This document shows, piece by piece, positions 10,401-20,096 of a stretch of DNA of 38,296 nucleotides. Within the stretch, counting starts at the first letter, position 1. Each line of letters starts with the position of its first letter. The notes below the pieces were generated by a model. It worked only from the letters and a program-made list of their open reading frames with translations, had not been told where the DNA came from and ran no database searches. Location of the stretch: positions 1 through 38,296 of the forward strand of contig JANQTQ010000201.1 of the NCBI GenBank assembly GCA_030731625.1, written 5' to 3'. The position numbers were made by a program, and so were the translations under genes. This DNA is from Polaribacter sp. (GTDB taxonomy: Bacteria > Bacteroidota > Bacteroidia > Flavobacteriales > Flavobacteriaceae).

Positions 10401-11768
10401 CTAAATGCCATTTATTTCTATTTCTGATGAAAATGGAACAATCCAATCTTTGTGTTTAAAACTTTCTTTTTGTTTATATAAATCTATTTTAGGATTGATA
10501 AAAATAGTACTTAATCTTCCATTTAAAGCTACATAACTTTCCGCAAAAACTTGTACATTTTTATGACCTTGTTGTGTAAAATGATTTCCTAAAAAATGAG
10601 CATATTCTAAAATAAAATCTGGTTGATGACTCATTTGTTTTTCTTGAAAAGAGGTTAAAAAGTCTTTATTATCAACATAAAAATAGTTCTTAGTTTCTTT
10701 ATCAACAATTTTAAAAGTAGTAGCACCTGCTTTTTCCATTAACATTACTCTCCAAGAAAAACGATAACCTTCTTCTGTCCAAAATAATTCTCCTGGATAT
10801 AATATATAACGCCAAGGAAATATCAGTTGTATCAGTAAAAAAAAACCAAGAATTGATACTATAATTCTTTTCCTATTTTTAGAAAAAGTAAAATTTGTTA
10901 TCGTTTTTATTTCCTTTTTCTTCGGTAAAAACTTAGTAATTATTCTGATTATATTTTGATGAAAATCAGCATCAAAAAAAATAAATGCAGAAATAATCAT
11001 AATAAATGGAAACATGCCAATAGGAAATAAAACTCGGGTAAAAACATGAAAGAAAACCACTAAAAAAAATGCAAAAAACCTAGTTCTTTTATAGATTAAC
11101 AAAAACGGAATGGACAAATCATACAACATTCCTCCCCAACTCATTGCAAAATGAAACCACGTTTCTTGCATGAAAGAATTACCTATAAAGGGTAAATCGT
11201 ATTTAGATGGTAACCAGATTTTTAATGGCATTGCTCTTAACAACCAATCTGAATTTATTTTTGCCAAACCTGCATAGAAATAGACAATTCCTAAAAGTAA
11301 TTTTATGCTATCTATGGTCCATTTAGGAACTTGTACAAACTTTTTTTTATTAAAATAAGCATCTAAAGAAAAAGAGGCATTTGCTGGTAAAAATATCAAC
11401 AAAAAACTTAGTACACTTATAAAATAATAATGATTTAAATACGTGGTTTTATCCATCAATTCTATATACGTAAATGACAGAAAAAAAATACTAATTGCAA
11501 TTCTATATTTGTAGCCTAAAGAAATAAAAAGGGCCGAAATTCCGCAAATTGCAAATAATAAATACGTGTAATTTCCAAGAGGTTTAATCCAACTAAAACC
11601 ATCATAAGAAAAGAAAAATTTTGGTTGAATGTATAATTTATGAATCCAACCATTTGCCCAAAAGCGAATAATGCTTGCAAATAGCATCAACCCAAAAAAA
11701 CAACGAAAAACTGCCAAAGGAGCAATATTTGTTTGAGTTTTGAAATATTTTGAAATTAGGTTTTTCAT
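10401..11768 (-). CDS. HTTM-domain integral membrane protein (vitamin K-dependent gamma-carboxylase homologue family)
   Basis: 455 aa, multi-TM; APLAVFRCFFGLMLFASIIRFWANGWI, LSFTYIELMDKTTYLNHYYFISVLSFLLIFLPAN, VYFYAGLAKINSDWLLRAMPLKIWL. Confidence 0.85.
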   Translation of the reverse strand: MKNLISKYFKTQTNIAPLAVFRCFFGLMLFASIIRFWANGWIHKLYIQPKFFFSYDGFSWIKPLGNYTYLLFAICGISALFISLGYKYRIAISIFFLSFTYIELMDKTTYLNHYYFISVLSFLLIFLPANASFSLDAYFNKKKFVQVPKWTIDSIKLLLGIVYFYAGLAKINSDWLLRAMPLKIWLPSKYDLPFIGNSFMQETWFHFAMSWGGMLYDLSIPFLLIYKRTRFFAFFLVVFFHVFTRVLFPIGMFPFIMIISAFIFFDADFHQNIIRIITKFLPKKKEIKTITNFTFSKNRKRIIVSILGFFLLIQLIFPWRYILYPGELFWTEEGYRFSWRVMLMEKAGATTFKIVDKETKNYFYVDNKDFLTSFQEKQMSHQPDFILEYAHFLGNHFTQQGHKNVQVFAESYVALNGRLSTIFINPKIDLYKQKESFKHKDWIVPFSSEIEINGI

Positions 11769-11834
11769 TTTTAAATACTAAAAGTTACTCTCAAATTAAG
11801 AATAACTTTTAGCAATATTTAGTGTTTGCATTTA

Positions 11835-12938
11835 TTAATCGCCATCGGCATCAACATAATCTACGTTAATATTAAAGGCTTGTAACATATCAACTTTTAA
11901 TAAAATAACCACTTTTTGTAGTTCATCAAAAGAAAGAGTCATTTTTGTGTTATCAGAAATAACCTGATTATAAAAATTGGCATCCAAAGAATTTATTTGA
12001 GTTTTTGCGGCATTTAATTGGCTTATAATTTGTTCTCTTATATCTGTTCTTTCTAAACTTATTAAATACGTTGAAAAACTTTCTCCAGCATTTAAACTGT
12101 TGTAACCAATACCTTTAAAAAAATTTGTGACTGCATTTAAAGACTCAAGTGCTAATTCTTTAGAAATATCTTTATTATAAAATGCTTCCACTTTTTCTGG
12201 TAAAGGATTTGTAGAAAAATTACCAGCAGGAATTCCGAATTTATTTGCTCTTAACCCTTTTTCAAAATAAAAAATATAATCGTTTACCAATTTATTTACA
12301 GCACTTGTAGCTGTATTAGAAGTGCTATTTACAAAAGTATTTCTGTAAGTGTCCCAATCTAAAACTACTTGTTGTGTTAACCCATCCATTTGATTTAAAA
12401 CATCATTTACATATTTTTTATAACCCGTTGCTTTTGCATCTGTAGTATATTTTTCAATAATTTCAGCATCCGAATCTGCTAGTCCAAATAGCAAATAATC
12501 TAACGCAGGAAAACCTTGTGCATCTTGATAATTTACATTGTTTAAATCGTAATTTCCCGAACTAACATTTGCCTCCACATCTGCAACTGTTAAGGGATAA
12601 ATATTCATGTAAAACTTATATTGTAGCTCTTCTGCTTTGCCAATATCAAACATTTCTATTTGTTGCCAAACTTTATATGCGTTTATCCAAGAAGTTCTAA
12701 AAACATTTAATTTTGTTTGATTTGGAGTTGATGTAAAATCATTTCCAGTGGTTTTTAAAATTGTTAATTTAGCAGCAAAATCTTTCGTTGCAGGAATAAT
12801 AATATTGTCTGAAATGTTGATTAACATCTCTGTTCTATCAAAAGTATCAGTTATTATTGGCGTATCTGTTGAGCTTGATGAACTGCAAGAATTTAAAAAA
12901 GCCATTGACAAAATAAGTAATAATATTCTTTTAAACAT
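11835..12938 (-). CDS. Imelysin-family (peptidase M75 superfamily) lipoprotein
   Basis: Lipoprotein signal MFKRILLLILSMAFLNSC; imelysin-like TSWINAYKVWQQIEMFDIGKAEELQYKFYMNIYPL and GFPALDYLLFG. Confidence 0.85.
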   Translation of the reverse strand: MFKRILLLILSMAFLNSCSSSSSTDTPIITDTFDRTEMLINISDNIIIPATKDFAAKLTILKTTGNDFTSTPNQTKLNVFRTSWINAYKVWQQIEMFDIGKAEELQYKFYMNIYPLTVADVEANVSSGNYDLNNVNYQDAQGFPALDYLLFGLADSDAEIIEKYTTDAKATGYKKYVNDVLNQMDGLTQQVVLDWDTYRNTFVNSTSNTATSAVNKLVNDYIFYFEKGLRANKFGIPAGNFSTNPLPEKVEAFYNKDISKELALESLNAVTNFFKGIGYNSLNAGESFSTYLISLERTDIREQIISQLNAAKTQINSLDANFYNQVISDNTKMTLSFDELQKVVILLKVDMLQAFNINVDYVDADGD

Positions 12939-12968
12939 GTCTGTTATTTTTTAAAATAATTTGTAAAA

Positions 12969-14159
12969 TTAGTCAATAAATTGGGAAACCGTAAAATTAA
13001 ATTTAGATGCAATTGCCGTAGAAATTTCATCTATAGTTGTTTCAGATATATCCCAAAAGCCATTTCCACTAGACAATTGTACTAAATAATTATCTACTTC
13101 TGCTTTTGTTACATAAGGTACATTTGAAGATGGGTTTCTAGTAAATTGCAAACTATAAATAAACCCATAAGCTTCAGACAATGCATGAAATGCTCTTGCA
13201 TTATCTATTCCTAAATTTGCTTTCGATGCTTGTAAATAATAAACAGCTCTAACAGCAGGAATTAAAGAAATTTTTTCTTTAATAATATCAGCTTGTTCGT
13301 TTCTAACTATATAATTTTTTTGAACAATTGCAGCTCTTCCCTTTTTAAAAGCATTGTAAATATCTGACGCAAAAGTTGAAAAATTTGAGTTTCCATTTAC
13401 TCTTTCTAAATATTCGCTTAAAAATGAATCTACATCTAGAACAGGAGCTTCTATGTTTACTTCATTTCCATACAAATATCCAAAACCTTCATCCCATTTA
13501 TGTTCCATATTAGTGTAATTTTTTCCACTTACAAGCACTTCATTGTCATTTTCTTCTTGGTTTGATGCTTCATCTAAAACAGCAGGACTTAAATAGTTGT
13601 TTAAAATTTGGTCTATCATTAAAGCACCAAGTAATCCTTTTTTAATTAACTGGTCATATTCCATACCTTTAGCATTTACATATCTAATCGTTCCTCCGCC
13701 ACTTTGTTGGATTTGACCAGCAACTCCTTGAGAAGCAATTGAATTCCAATTCGGAAAAACTTCAGATACCTGATTAGAAATCCAACCATCAAAATCTGCT
13801 TTTATAGCATTTGAAGCTGTAGAATTCGTTAAAAAATAATCTGTAGAAGCGGCTACTTTACTACGTATGTTTTTATCTGATGCATTCAAGTTAGCATCTA
13901 AAAAATTAGTATCACCCTGATTATGAGCAAACATATTGCTTAACTCATTTTCCGTTTTTGTGTTCTCTTTTAGTGCAGCTCCAAAAGCTTCTGCCATTAA
14001 AATTCTTGTGGTTTGACCATTAAAATCTACTGTAGAATTTCCATTTCTATTAAAATTATAAGTTTCAGGAACTTCTAAATTTATATTTTCAAGATCTGAA
14101 TTATTACATGATATGAATGCTAACGTTGCTATTGCTATTACTAAGATTGGTTTTCTCAT
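12969..14159 (-). CDS. DUF4856-family lipoprotein
   Basis: Signal MRKPILVIAIATLAFISC; YNFNRNGNSTVDFNGQTTRILMAEAF and adjacency to imelysin, as in many Bacteroidetes. Confidence 0.8.
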   Translation of the reverse strand: MRKPILVIAIATLAFISCNNSDLENINLEVPETYNFNRNGNSTVDFNGQTTRILMAEAFGAALKENTKTENELSNMFAHNQGDTNFLDANLNASDKNIRSKVAASTDYFLTNSTASNAIKADFDGWISNQVSEVFPNWNSIASQGVAGQIQQSGGGTIRYVNAKGMEYDQLIKKGLLGALMIDQILNNYLSPAVLDEASNQEENDNEVLVSGKNYTNMEHKWDEGFGYLYGNEVNIEAPVLDVDSFLSEYLERVNGNSNFSTFASDIYNAFKKGRAAIVQKNYIVRNEQADIIKEKISLIPAVRAVYYLQASKANLGIDNARAFHALSEAYGFIYSLQFTRNPSSNVPYVTKAEVDNYLVQLSSGNGFWDISETTIDEISTAIASKFNFTVSQFID

Positions 14160-14162
14160 TTT

Positions 14163-14184
14163 TATTTAGATTAACTTTAAATAG
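14163..14184. promoter_or_regulatory. Dyad TATTTAGA-TTAACT-TTAAATAG, putative metal-regulator box 1
   Basis: Imperfect inverted repeat; a near-identical copy lies at 14234-14255. Confidence 0.5.
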
Positions 14185-14199
14185 TGTATTAATTTTCTG

Positions 14200-14230
14200 C
14201 AAATATACTACTCAAAATGAGTTTTACAAA
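14200..14230 (-). promoter_or_regulatory. Bacteroidetes promoter TTTG-N19-TATATTTG for the DUF4856-imelysin-HTTM-TonB operon
   Basis: Minus-strand -33 TTTG (14230-14227), 19-nt spacer, -7 TATATTTG (14207-14200); exact match to the TTTG-N19-TAnnTTTG consensus. Confidence 0.7.
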
Positions 14231-14233
14231 TAT

Positions 14234-14255
14234 TATTTAGATTAAATTTAAATAA
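14234..14255. promoter_or_regulatory. Dyad TATTTAGA-TTAAAT-TTAAATAA, putative metal-regulator box 2
   Basis: Second copy of the 14163-14184 dyad, immediately upstream of the -33 element. Confidence 0.5.
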
Positions 14256-14433
14256 TATTTCAAATAATTAATTATTCTGTAAATAGTAGTTTCTAAGCAG
14301 TTTAGAAAGTTTGCAAATAGAAAACGAGAAAGTTATTTTATTTTAAACTGATTTTTATTAAAATGAATACCATTATAAAATTAGAATAAAAACATACATT
14401 GCCTTCTTATTTTTTTCTGATTAAAATTTAAAA

Positions 14434-14467
14434 CAAAAAAACCAGTGAATCTAATTTCACTGGTTTT
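14434..14467. terminator. Intrinsic terminator downstream of the SDR gene
   Basis: AAAAAACCAGTGAA-TCTAA-TTTCACTGGTTTTT stem-loop with A/T tracts. Confidence 0.85.
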
Positions 14468-14512
14468 TAAAAAGTTCAACCAATTAAAAATTGATCGTAT
14501 AAAAGGATATAC

Positions 14513-15277
14513 TTAAATACCTAAAGCTTGTCCACCACCAACTTGAATAGTTTCAGCTGTAAGGAAAGCAGCATCTTTACTTGCCAAGAAAGAAACAACA
14601 CCAGCCACATCTTCTGGCTGACCTAATCTACCTAACATAATGCTGTTTGCCCAAGAAGCAAAAACTTCTGGCTTAGTTGCTTTAATTTGAGCATGAAAAG
14701 GAGTATCAATTGTACCTGGAGAAACTGCATTTACTCTAATACCATATTCTGCTAAATCTTTTGCTAATGCTCTTGTAATTGCATGAACACCTGCTTTAGA
14801 TGTACCATAAATACCTGCTCCTGGTCCACCTGCATTCCAACCTGCGTTAGAAGTATAGTTTATGATTGATGCATACTCACTTTTCTTAAGAAAAGGTATT
14901 GCTGCTCTTGAAGCAAAAAAAGTTGAATCAAGATTTAAAGCCATAACAAATCTATAAAATTCAGTTGTCATTTCTTCGAATCTAGATCTACCACCTAAAC
15001 CACCAGCATTATTAACTAATACATCAATTTTTCCGTATTTTTCTCCAATCTTATTGATATTTGCTGTTACTTCTTCATCTTTAGTAACATCAAAACCATA
15101 ATACTCAGCAGTGATACCTTCTGCAGTTAATTCTTTAACTCTTTCAGCTCCTGCTTCATCTTCAATACCGTTTAAAATAACAGTATAACCATCTTTACCT
15201 AATCTTTTTGCTACTGCAAAACCTATTCCTCCTGTAGCTCCTGTAATAACAGCTATTTTATTTTCTAATTTACTCAT
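14513..15277 (-). CDS. SDR-family oxidoreductase, probable 4-deoxy-L-erythro-5-hexoseulose uronate (DEH) reductase
   Basis: TGATGGIGFAVAKRLG Rossmann motif, NNAGGLGG, YGTSKAGVHAITRALAKDLA; linked to MFS and alginate genes. Confidence 0.8.
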   Translation of the reverse strand: MSKLENKIAVITGATGGIGFAVAKRLGKDGYTVILNGIEDEAGAERVKELTAEGITAEYYGFDVTKDEEVTANINKIGEKYGKIDVLVNNAGGLGGRSRFEEMTTEFYRFVMALNLDSTFFASRAAIPFLKKSEYASIINYTSNAGWNAGGPGAGIYGTSKAGVHAITRALAKDLAEYGIRVNAVSPGTIDTPFHAQIKATKPEVFASWANSIMLGRLGQPEDVAGVVSFLASKDAAFLTAETIQVGGGQALGI

Positions 15278-15310
15278 GACTTTATATAATTGTTTATTAT
15301 TCTTCTATTT

Positions 15311-16597
15311 TTATTCTACTGATTTTATTTCTCTCGCGAAATAATAAATTGCTCCTAAACCAAGTGGAACTGCTGCTGCAATTGCAACGAATATTGGTGT
15401 ATAAGAAAATTTCTCTTGTATAATTGGTACTAAAAAATTCATAAGAATTACAGAGAATACACCAACCATACCAGCTAAACCAGCTAAAGACCCTACTGAT
15501 TTACCACTAAATAAATCACTTGGTAACGTTTGTACATTTCCAATTGCAAACTGAAAACCAAATAATACAAAGAAAACAATTGCTACAAAACGTTCTGGTG
15601 AATCACCAAATAACACAGTTGCAACAAGTCCTAAAAACATGATAATACCACCAATTAAAATTGTATATTTTCTTCCCTTATCAATTGAATTTGTTTTCGT
15701 AATAATTTTTCCAGAAAATAATCCACCAGCAATACTACCAAGAGCTGCACCTACATAAGGAACCCAAGCAAACATACCTACTTCTTTTACATCAAAACCA
15801 TAAACGTCTGCTAAGTAAAGTGGCATCCAACCTACAAACAACCACCAAATTGGTTCCAAAAAGAAACGCCCCATAACAATTGCCCAAGATTCTTTATGAG
15901 ATAAAATTTGTTTTAAACTTAATCCTTTAGTTTCCGAAGTTGCTTCTTGGTCTGCTTTACTTTGACCTTCAATAATATGTTTTTGTTCTTCTTTTGTAAT
16001 CCAAGGATGCGTTTTAGGTCCTGATTTATTTACCAATAACCAAGGAATAATCCATAATAAACCAAATGATCCAATAATCATAAAAGTAGTTCTCCAACCA
16101 TAGGCAACAAATAAAGTTGCAATAAATGGTGGTGCAATTACAGACCCAATAGAAGCTCCTGCATTAAATAAACCTTGAGCAAATGCTCGTTCTTTAATTG
16201 GAAACCATTCTGCATTACTCTTAACACCTCCTGGCCAATTACCTGCTTCAGAAAGACCTAAAGTACTTCTAAAAATTGTAAGACCTACTAATCCTCTAAC
16301 AGTTGAGTGTAAAAATGAAGATAAACCCCAAACACCTATACTGATAACATATCCAATTCTGGTTCCAACCTTATCAAATAATTTACCAGAAAACAATTGA
16401 CCTAGTGCGTAAAACACCATGAAAATATTTAAAATTAAACCATAATCACTTTTGGTTAAACCCAATGATCCAGAAATAGAATCTGGTTGATCACTACTTC
16501 CCCACATTATTGCTAATGCACTTCTATCAATGTAATTAATTACAGTAGCTAAAAATATTAACCCTATGATAAACCATCTTAATCCTTTTACTTTCAT
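15311..16597 (-). CDS. MFS transporter, hexuronate/DEH-type (ACS family)
   Basis: 12-TM; ATVINYIDRSALAI, GLSEAGNWPGGVKSNAEWFPIKERAFAQGLFNAGASIGSV. Confidence 0.88.
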   Translation of the reverse strand: MKVKGLRWFIIGLIFLATVINYIDRSALAIMWGSSDQPDSISGSLGLTKSDYGLILNIFMVFYALGQLFSGKLFDKVGTRIGYVISIGVWGLSSFLHSTVRGLVGLTIFRSTLGLSEAGNWPGGVKSNAEWFPIKERAFAQGLFNAGASIGSVIAPPFIATLFVAYGWRTTFMIIGSFGLLWIIPWLLVNKSGPKTHPWITKEEQKHIIEGQSKADQEATSETKGLSLKQILSHKESWAIVMGRFFLEPIWWLFVGWMPLYLADVYGFDVKEVGMFAWVPYVGAALGSIAGGLFSGKIITKTNSIDKGRKYTILIGGIIMFLGLVATVLFGDSPERFVAIVFFVLFGFQFAIGNVQTLPSDLFSGKSVGSLAGLAGMVGVFSVILMNFLVPIIQEKFSYTPIFVAIAAAVPLGLGAIYYFAREIKSVE

Positions 16598-16788
16598 TAT
16601 TATTATTTAATTAAGGTGCTTAATAATCTAAAAACTAAATACTTAGCACGTTTTGCATCTAGTTTTGGCATTTAAATAAATCTTTATTAAACTATTTAAT
16701 AATTTATTTTATTGATAAGAACTTGTAAATTGTTCTATGTCTAGTAATAAATTATAAAATTATTATTCTTTAAAAATTAATTTATTTT

Positions 16789-17493
16789 TTATTTAATGTT
16801 ATAGCAATACTGATACAATTCTTTAAAATGTTCTTTCATTTTTAGTTTTGCTAATTGAGGATTTTGATCTTTAATGGCGTCATAAATAGCTTTGTGATCA
16901 GCTATTCCTCTTTTAGTTAAACCAATATCACAAACATGATGTTTTTTAAAATTGGTAATAATTCCTGGTGTTATAATCAGCATAAAAGTATTCATTGTAC
17001 TATTACCACATGCCTTAGCGATAGCTAAATGAAATAATAGATCTTCTTGAACTGCATCTTCACCATTTAAAACTTTACTATCATAAGCATCTAGTGCTTC
17101 TTTAATTTTAATTAAATCGTCTTCTGTTCTATTTGTAGCGGCTAATCCTGCTGTTTTTAACTCGAGTAAAATTCTAGTTTCTACCAAAGATCTAAAATCT
17201 GGTATTTCTAATCTTAAAATATCCTCAATCATACCATTTAAGGCTATTATACCTATGTTAGCTACAAATGTTCCACTTTGCGGAATAGAAACTAATAAAC
17301 CATAAAATTCCAACTTTTGTATTGCTTCTCTTAGAGCATTTCTAGACACTTCAAACTTTTCTGAAAGCATTCTTTCAGATGGTAATTTATCACCTGGTTC
17401 TAAATTCTTAAAATTTATTAAATCTCTTATTTTAGAAATAATTTCTTTTTGAAAGCTAGAACTATCCGATTTTGTAAGTGTCTCTAATTTCAT
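16789..17493 (-). CDS. FadR-subfamily GntR transcriptional regulator
   Basis: wHTH LEPGDKLPSERMLSEKFEVSRNALREAIQKLEFYGLL plus FCD domain LLFHLAIAKACGN. Confidence 0.92.
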   Translation of the reverse strand: MKLETLTKSDSSSFQKEIISKIRDLINFKNLEPGDKLPSERMLSEKFEVSRNALREAIQKLEFYGLLVSIPQSGTFVANIGIIALNGMIEDILRLEIPDFRSLVETRILLELKTAGLAATNRTEDDLIKIKEALDAYDSKVLNGEDAVQEDLLFHLAIAKACGNSTMNTFMLIITPGIITNFKKHHVCDIGLTKRGIADHKAIYDAIKDQNPQLAKLKMKEHFKELYQYCYNIK

Positions 17494-17556
17494 TTTTTTT
17501 GTATTTTATATATCTACAAATATAAAAAACTATTTAATGTTTGTACTTGTATTGAT

Positions 17557-17598
17557 TAACACACATTTCTAAAACTTTCATAATAGTAATGTGTGTTA
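17557..17598. other. Perfect 10-bp inverted repeat TAACACACAT-N22-ATGTGTGTTA
   Basis: Seen directly between the SusE-like stop and the gntR start. Confidence 0.6.
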
Positions 17599-17630
17599 TT
17601 CTTTTAAACAGTTTTTATTTTTACCTTGAA

Positions 17631-18578
17631 TTAATTTACAGGATATACTTTTACATTATCAACATACAATTCATCATTTGTAATTGCATACATCCAAATA
17701 GCTATTTCTCCTGTTGCATTTGATGAAAATACTTTTTTAACAACTTTAAAATTACCTTTACCATTTGCTTCGTCTCCAACAGTTTGAACTAAAGGAGTAC
17801 TAACTTCAGCGTCAGCTCCGTCATCATACCAACCATCTAAAATTTCAACGATAACTCTATCTCCTCCATTAATATCATCCTTATCTGTTTTAATTGCATA
17901 ACTATATTCTATAATATAGTTAGTATTTGGAGTAACCGTAATTGCTTGATAAGCAAATCTAGTAGAACTACTTAATAATGGTCCGGCAGATGTAGAACTT
18001 GTATATTTAGCGCCAGGTGTTTTAGAAGAACCAGAAGGTGTACCATCGTAATTTAGAGGATCTCCATCAGAACTAGCATTAAAAGCATTTGTATTTCTTC
18101 CTGTAAAGCTAGAAGGTTTCCAGTTACTTGTCCCTTCATCAAAATTTCCATTTAAAATTTCTGGATAAATTGAAGGTGGAACAATTGGTTCAATAACTTC
18201 TACGGTTGACGTAAATGTACTTATAACACCTAATTTATCTGATGCTGTTAAGGTTACTGAATAAATACCTTCACCTGGAAACGTATATTCTGCATCAAAA
18301 GTTGAAAACATATCTATCTCACCATCACCATCACTATCTAAACCAAAATCCCAAAGATAAGTAGTTGCACTTGTTGATAAATTTGAGAATGTATATGTTA
18401 AATAATCTGTAGTTACAGTAGCTTTAAAATTAGCTGCTGGTGGTGTTAAATCTGGCTTTGAATTTGCTTCTGGCAATTCAAATTCAAACAAATCACTACA
18501 AGATGTAAAAGTAGCGCCAACTAAAATTACAAACACAAATAGAAAGATTTGTGAAACTTGTTTTTTTATTTTTTTCAT
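17631..18578 (-). CDS. PKD-domain SusE/F-like surface lipoprotein with C-terminal carbohydrate-binding-like module
   Basis: Lipobox VGATFTSC; PKD ATTYLWDFGLDSDGDG...YTFPGEGIYSVTLTASD; C-terminal GNFDEGTSNWKPSSFTGR...AYQAITVTPNTNYIIEYSY...ELYVDNVKVYPVN; directly downstream of susD. Confidence 0.85.
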   Translation of the reverse strand: MKKIKKQVSQIFLFVFVILVGATFTSCSDLFEFELPEANSKPDLTPPAANFKATVTTDYLTYTFSNLSTSATTYLWDFGLDSDGDGEIDMFSTFDAEYTFPGEGIYSVTLTASDKLGVISTFTSTVEVIEPIVPPSIYPEILNGNFDEGTSNWKPSSFTGRNTNAFNASSDGDPLNYDGTPSGSSKTPGAKYTSSTSAGPLLSSSTRFAYQAITVTPNTNYIIEYSYAIKTDKDDINGGDRVIVEILDGWYDDGADAEVSTPLVQTVGDEANGKGNFKVVKKVFSSNATGEIAIWMYAITNDELYVDNVKVYPVN

Positions 18579-18598
18579 TTTTTTTGTTTTTAATTTAA

Positions 18599-20065
18599 TT
18601 AATTATACCCAGCGTTTTGTTTCATTACACCTTTACTCAAGTTTATTTCATTTTGAGGAATAGGTAATAATAAATCTGTTGTTGAAAAATTGAAACCGCT
18701 AGCACTCGCAAATACAGAAAGTTTTGATGGTGCTTCTCCAAATCTGATTAAATCAAATAATCTATGATTTTCAAAAGCAAACTCAACTCTTCTTTCTAAT
18801 AATAAAGCTTCTTTTGTAAGTTTTGATGGACGATCAGTAGCAGCATCAAAACCTGCTCTAACTCTAACCTTCATATAAGCATCAATTGCTTTTGTGTTTG
18901 AAGTTTCTGTACCACCAGCTAAAATAGCTTCTGACTCCATTAACAATACATCTGCATAGCGTAATACAATAAAATCATTACCCGCTAATTGTGGTAAACC
19001 TGTAAATGTTTGACCATCACTTCCTCCAGTTTCTCCATCAGGAAAAAATTTAGCTACTTGGTATCTTACGGTACCTCCAAAAAGTGTTAAAGGATCTGGT
19101 CTATAAGAATCAGCTATTCTATTTCCACCATTAGCATCAATTGCTGCTACGGCGTCGGTTGTAACATAATTAACACCACTAGTATTACCAACAGCATTCA
19201 TAAATTCTGCAGAAAATATTTGACTATTATCTTGTACATTACTATTGTAACCTATTACAAAAATAATTTCGTTACTACGTTCTGAATAAAACACATCATG
19301 GAAATTATTCTGCAAAGCATATTTATTACTATTTATAATTTCTTCACATAAAACTTGTGCCTTAGCATACTCTGGTGTATCTAAAGATAAATAAACTTTG
19401 GCTAATAAAGCTTGTGCAGCAACTTTAGATGCTCTTGTTTTATAAGGAAGATCTAAATAATTAACAGCTGTTAGTAAATCGCTAACGATTAAATCATAAA
19501 TTATACTTTTATCAACTCTTGTAAATTGAACTTCAGTCTCAGATGGAGAAATAACACGGTCTATTAATGGCAAATCACCAAATAATCTTACTAAATTAAA
19601 ATACGCGTACGCTCTTAAAAATTTTGCTTCTGCTTCAATTTTATTTGCTGCTGTTGCATCTTCAACAACACCAATATTAGCTAATACAACATTTGCTCTG
19701 TAGATAGCTTGAAAATAACTAGTATAATAATTTCCTACAAAGTTGTTTGTTGGCAATACATTTAAACTTTCAAGTTGACCTGCATCAGAAGCATCTTCTG
19801 AATCTGGACTTTTAGTACTTGTATTGTCACTTCGCATTTCTGTTACATAAAATTCCCATTGAACTCCATGATTATCATTTTTACTGTTACTATTAATTCC
19901 TTTAATAGCAGCGTAAACACCAATTAACCCCGTTTCTAATTCATCTGCATTAGAATAATAGTTATCGGTTGTAATAGAAGAGCTTGGCACAGGCTCTAAA
20001 AAGTCGCTACAAGAAAAGAATACATTTCCTATTAAAATTATAGCGATATATTTAAAATATTTCAT
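18599..20065 (-). CDS. susD: SusD/RagB-family glycan-binding lipoprotein
   Basis: Lipobox GNVFFSC; AEAKFLRAYAYFNLVRLFGDLPLI; ERRVEFAFENHRLFDLIRFG; LLPIPQNEIN. Confidence 0.96.
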   Translation of the reverse strand: MKYFKYIAIILIGNVFFSCSDFLEPVPSSSITTDNYYSNADELETGLIGVYAAIKGINSNSKNDNHGVQWEFYVTEMRSDNTSTKSPDSEDASDAGQLESLNVLPTNNFVGNYYTSYFQAIYRANVVLANIGVVEDATAANKIEAEAKFLRAYAYFNLVRLFGDLPLIDRVISPSETEVQFTRVDKSIIYDLIVSDLLTAVNYLDLPYKTRASKVAAQALLAKVYLSLDTPEYAKAQVLCEEIINSNKYALQNNFHDVFYSERSNEIIFVIGYNSNVQDNSQIFSAEFMNAVGNTSGVNYVTTDAVAAIDANGGNRIADSYRPDPLTLFGGTVRYQVAKFFPDGETGGSDGQTFTGLPQLAGNDFIVLRYADVLLMESEAILAGGTETSNTKAIDAYMKVRVRAGFDAATDRPSKLTKEALLLERRVEFAFENHRLFDLIRFGEAPSKLSVFASASGFNFSTTDLLLPIPQNEINLSKGVMKQNAGYN

Positions 20066-20096
20066 AATATTATTTGTTAAATCGTTTTAAAATTTA

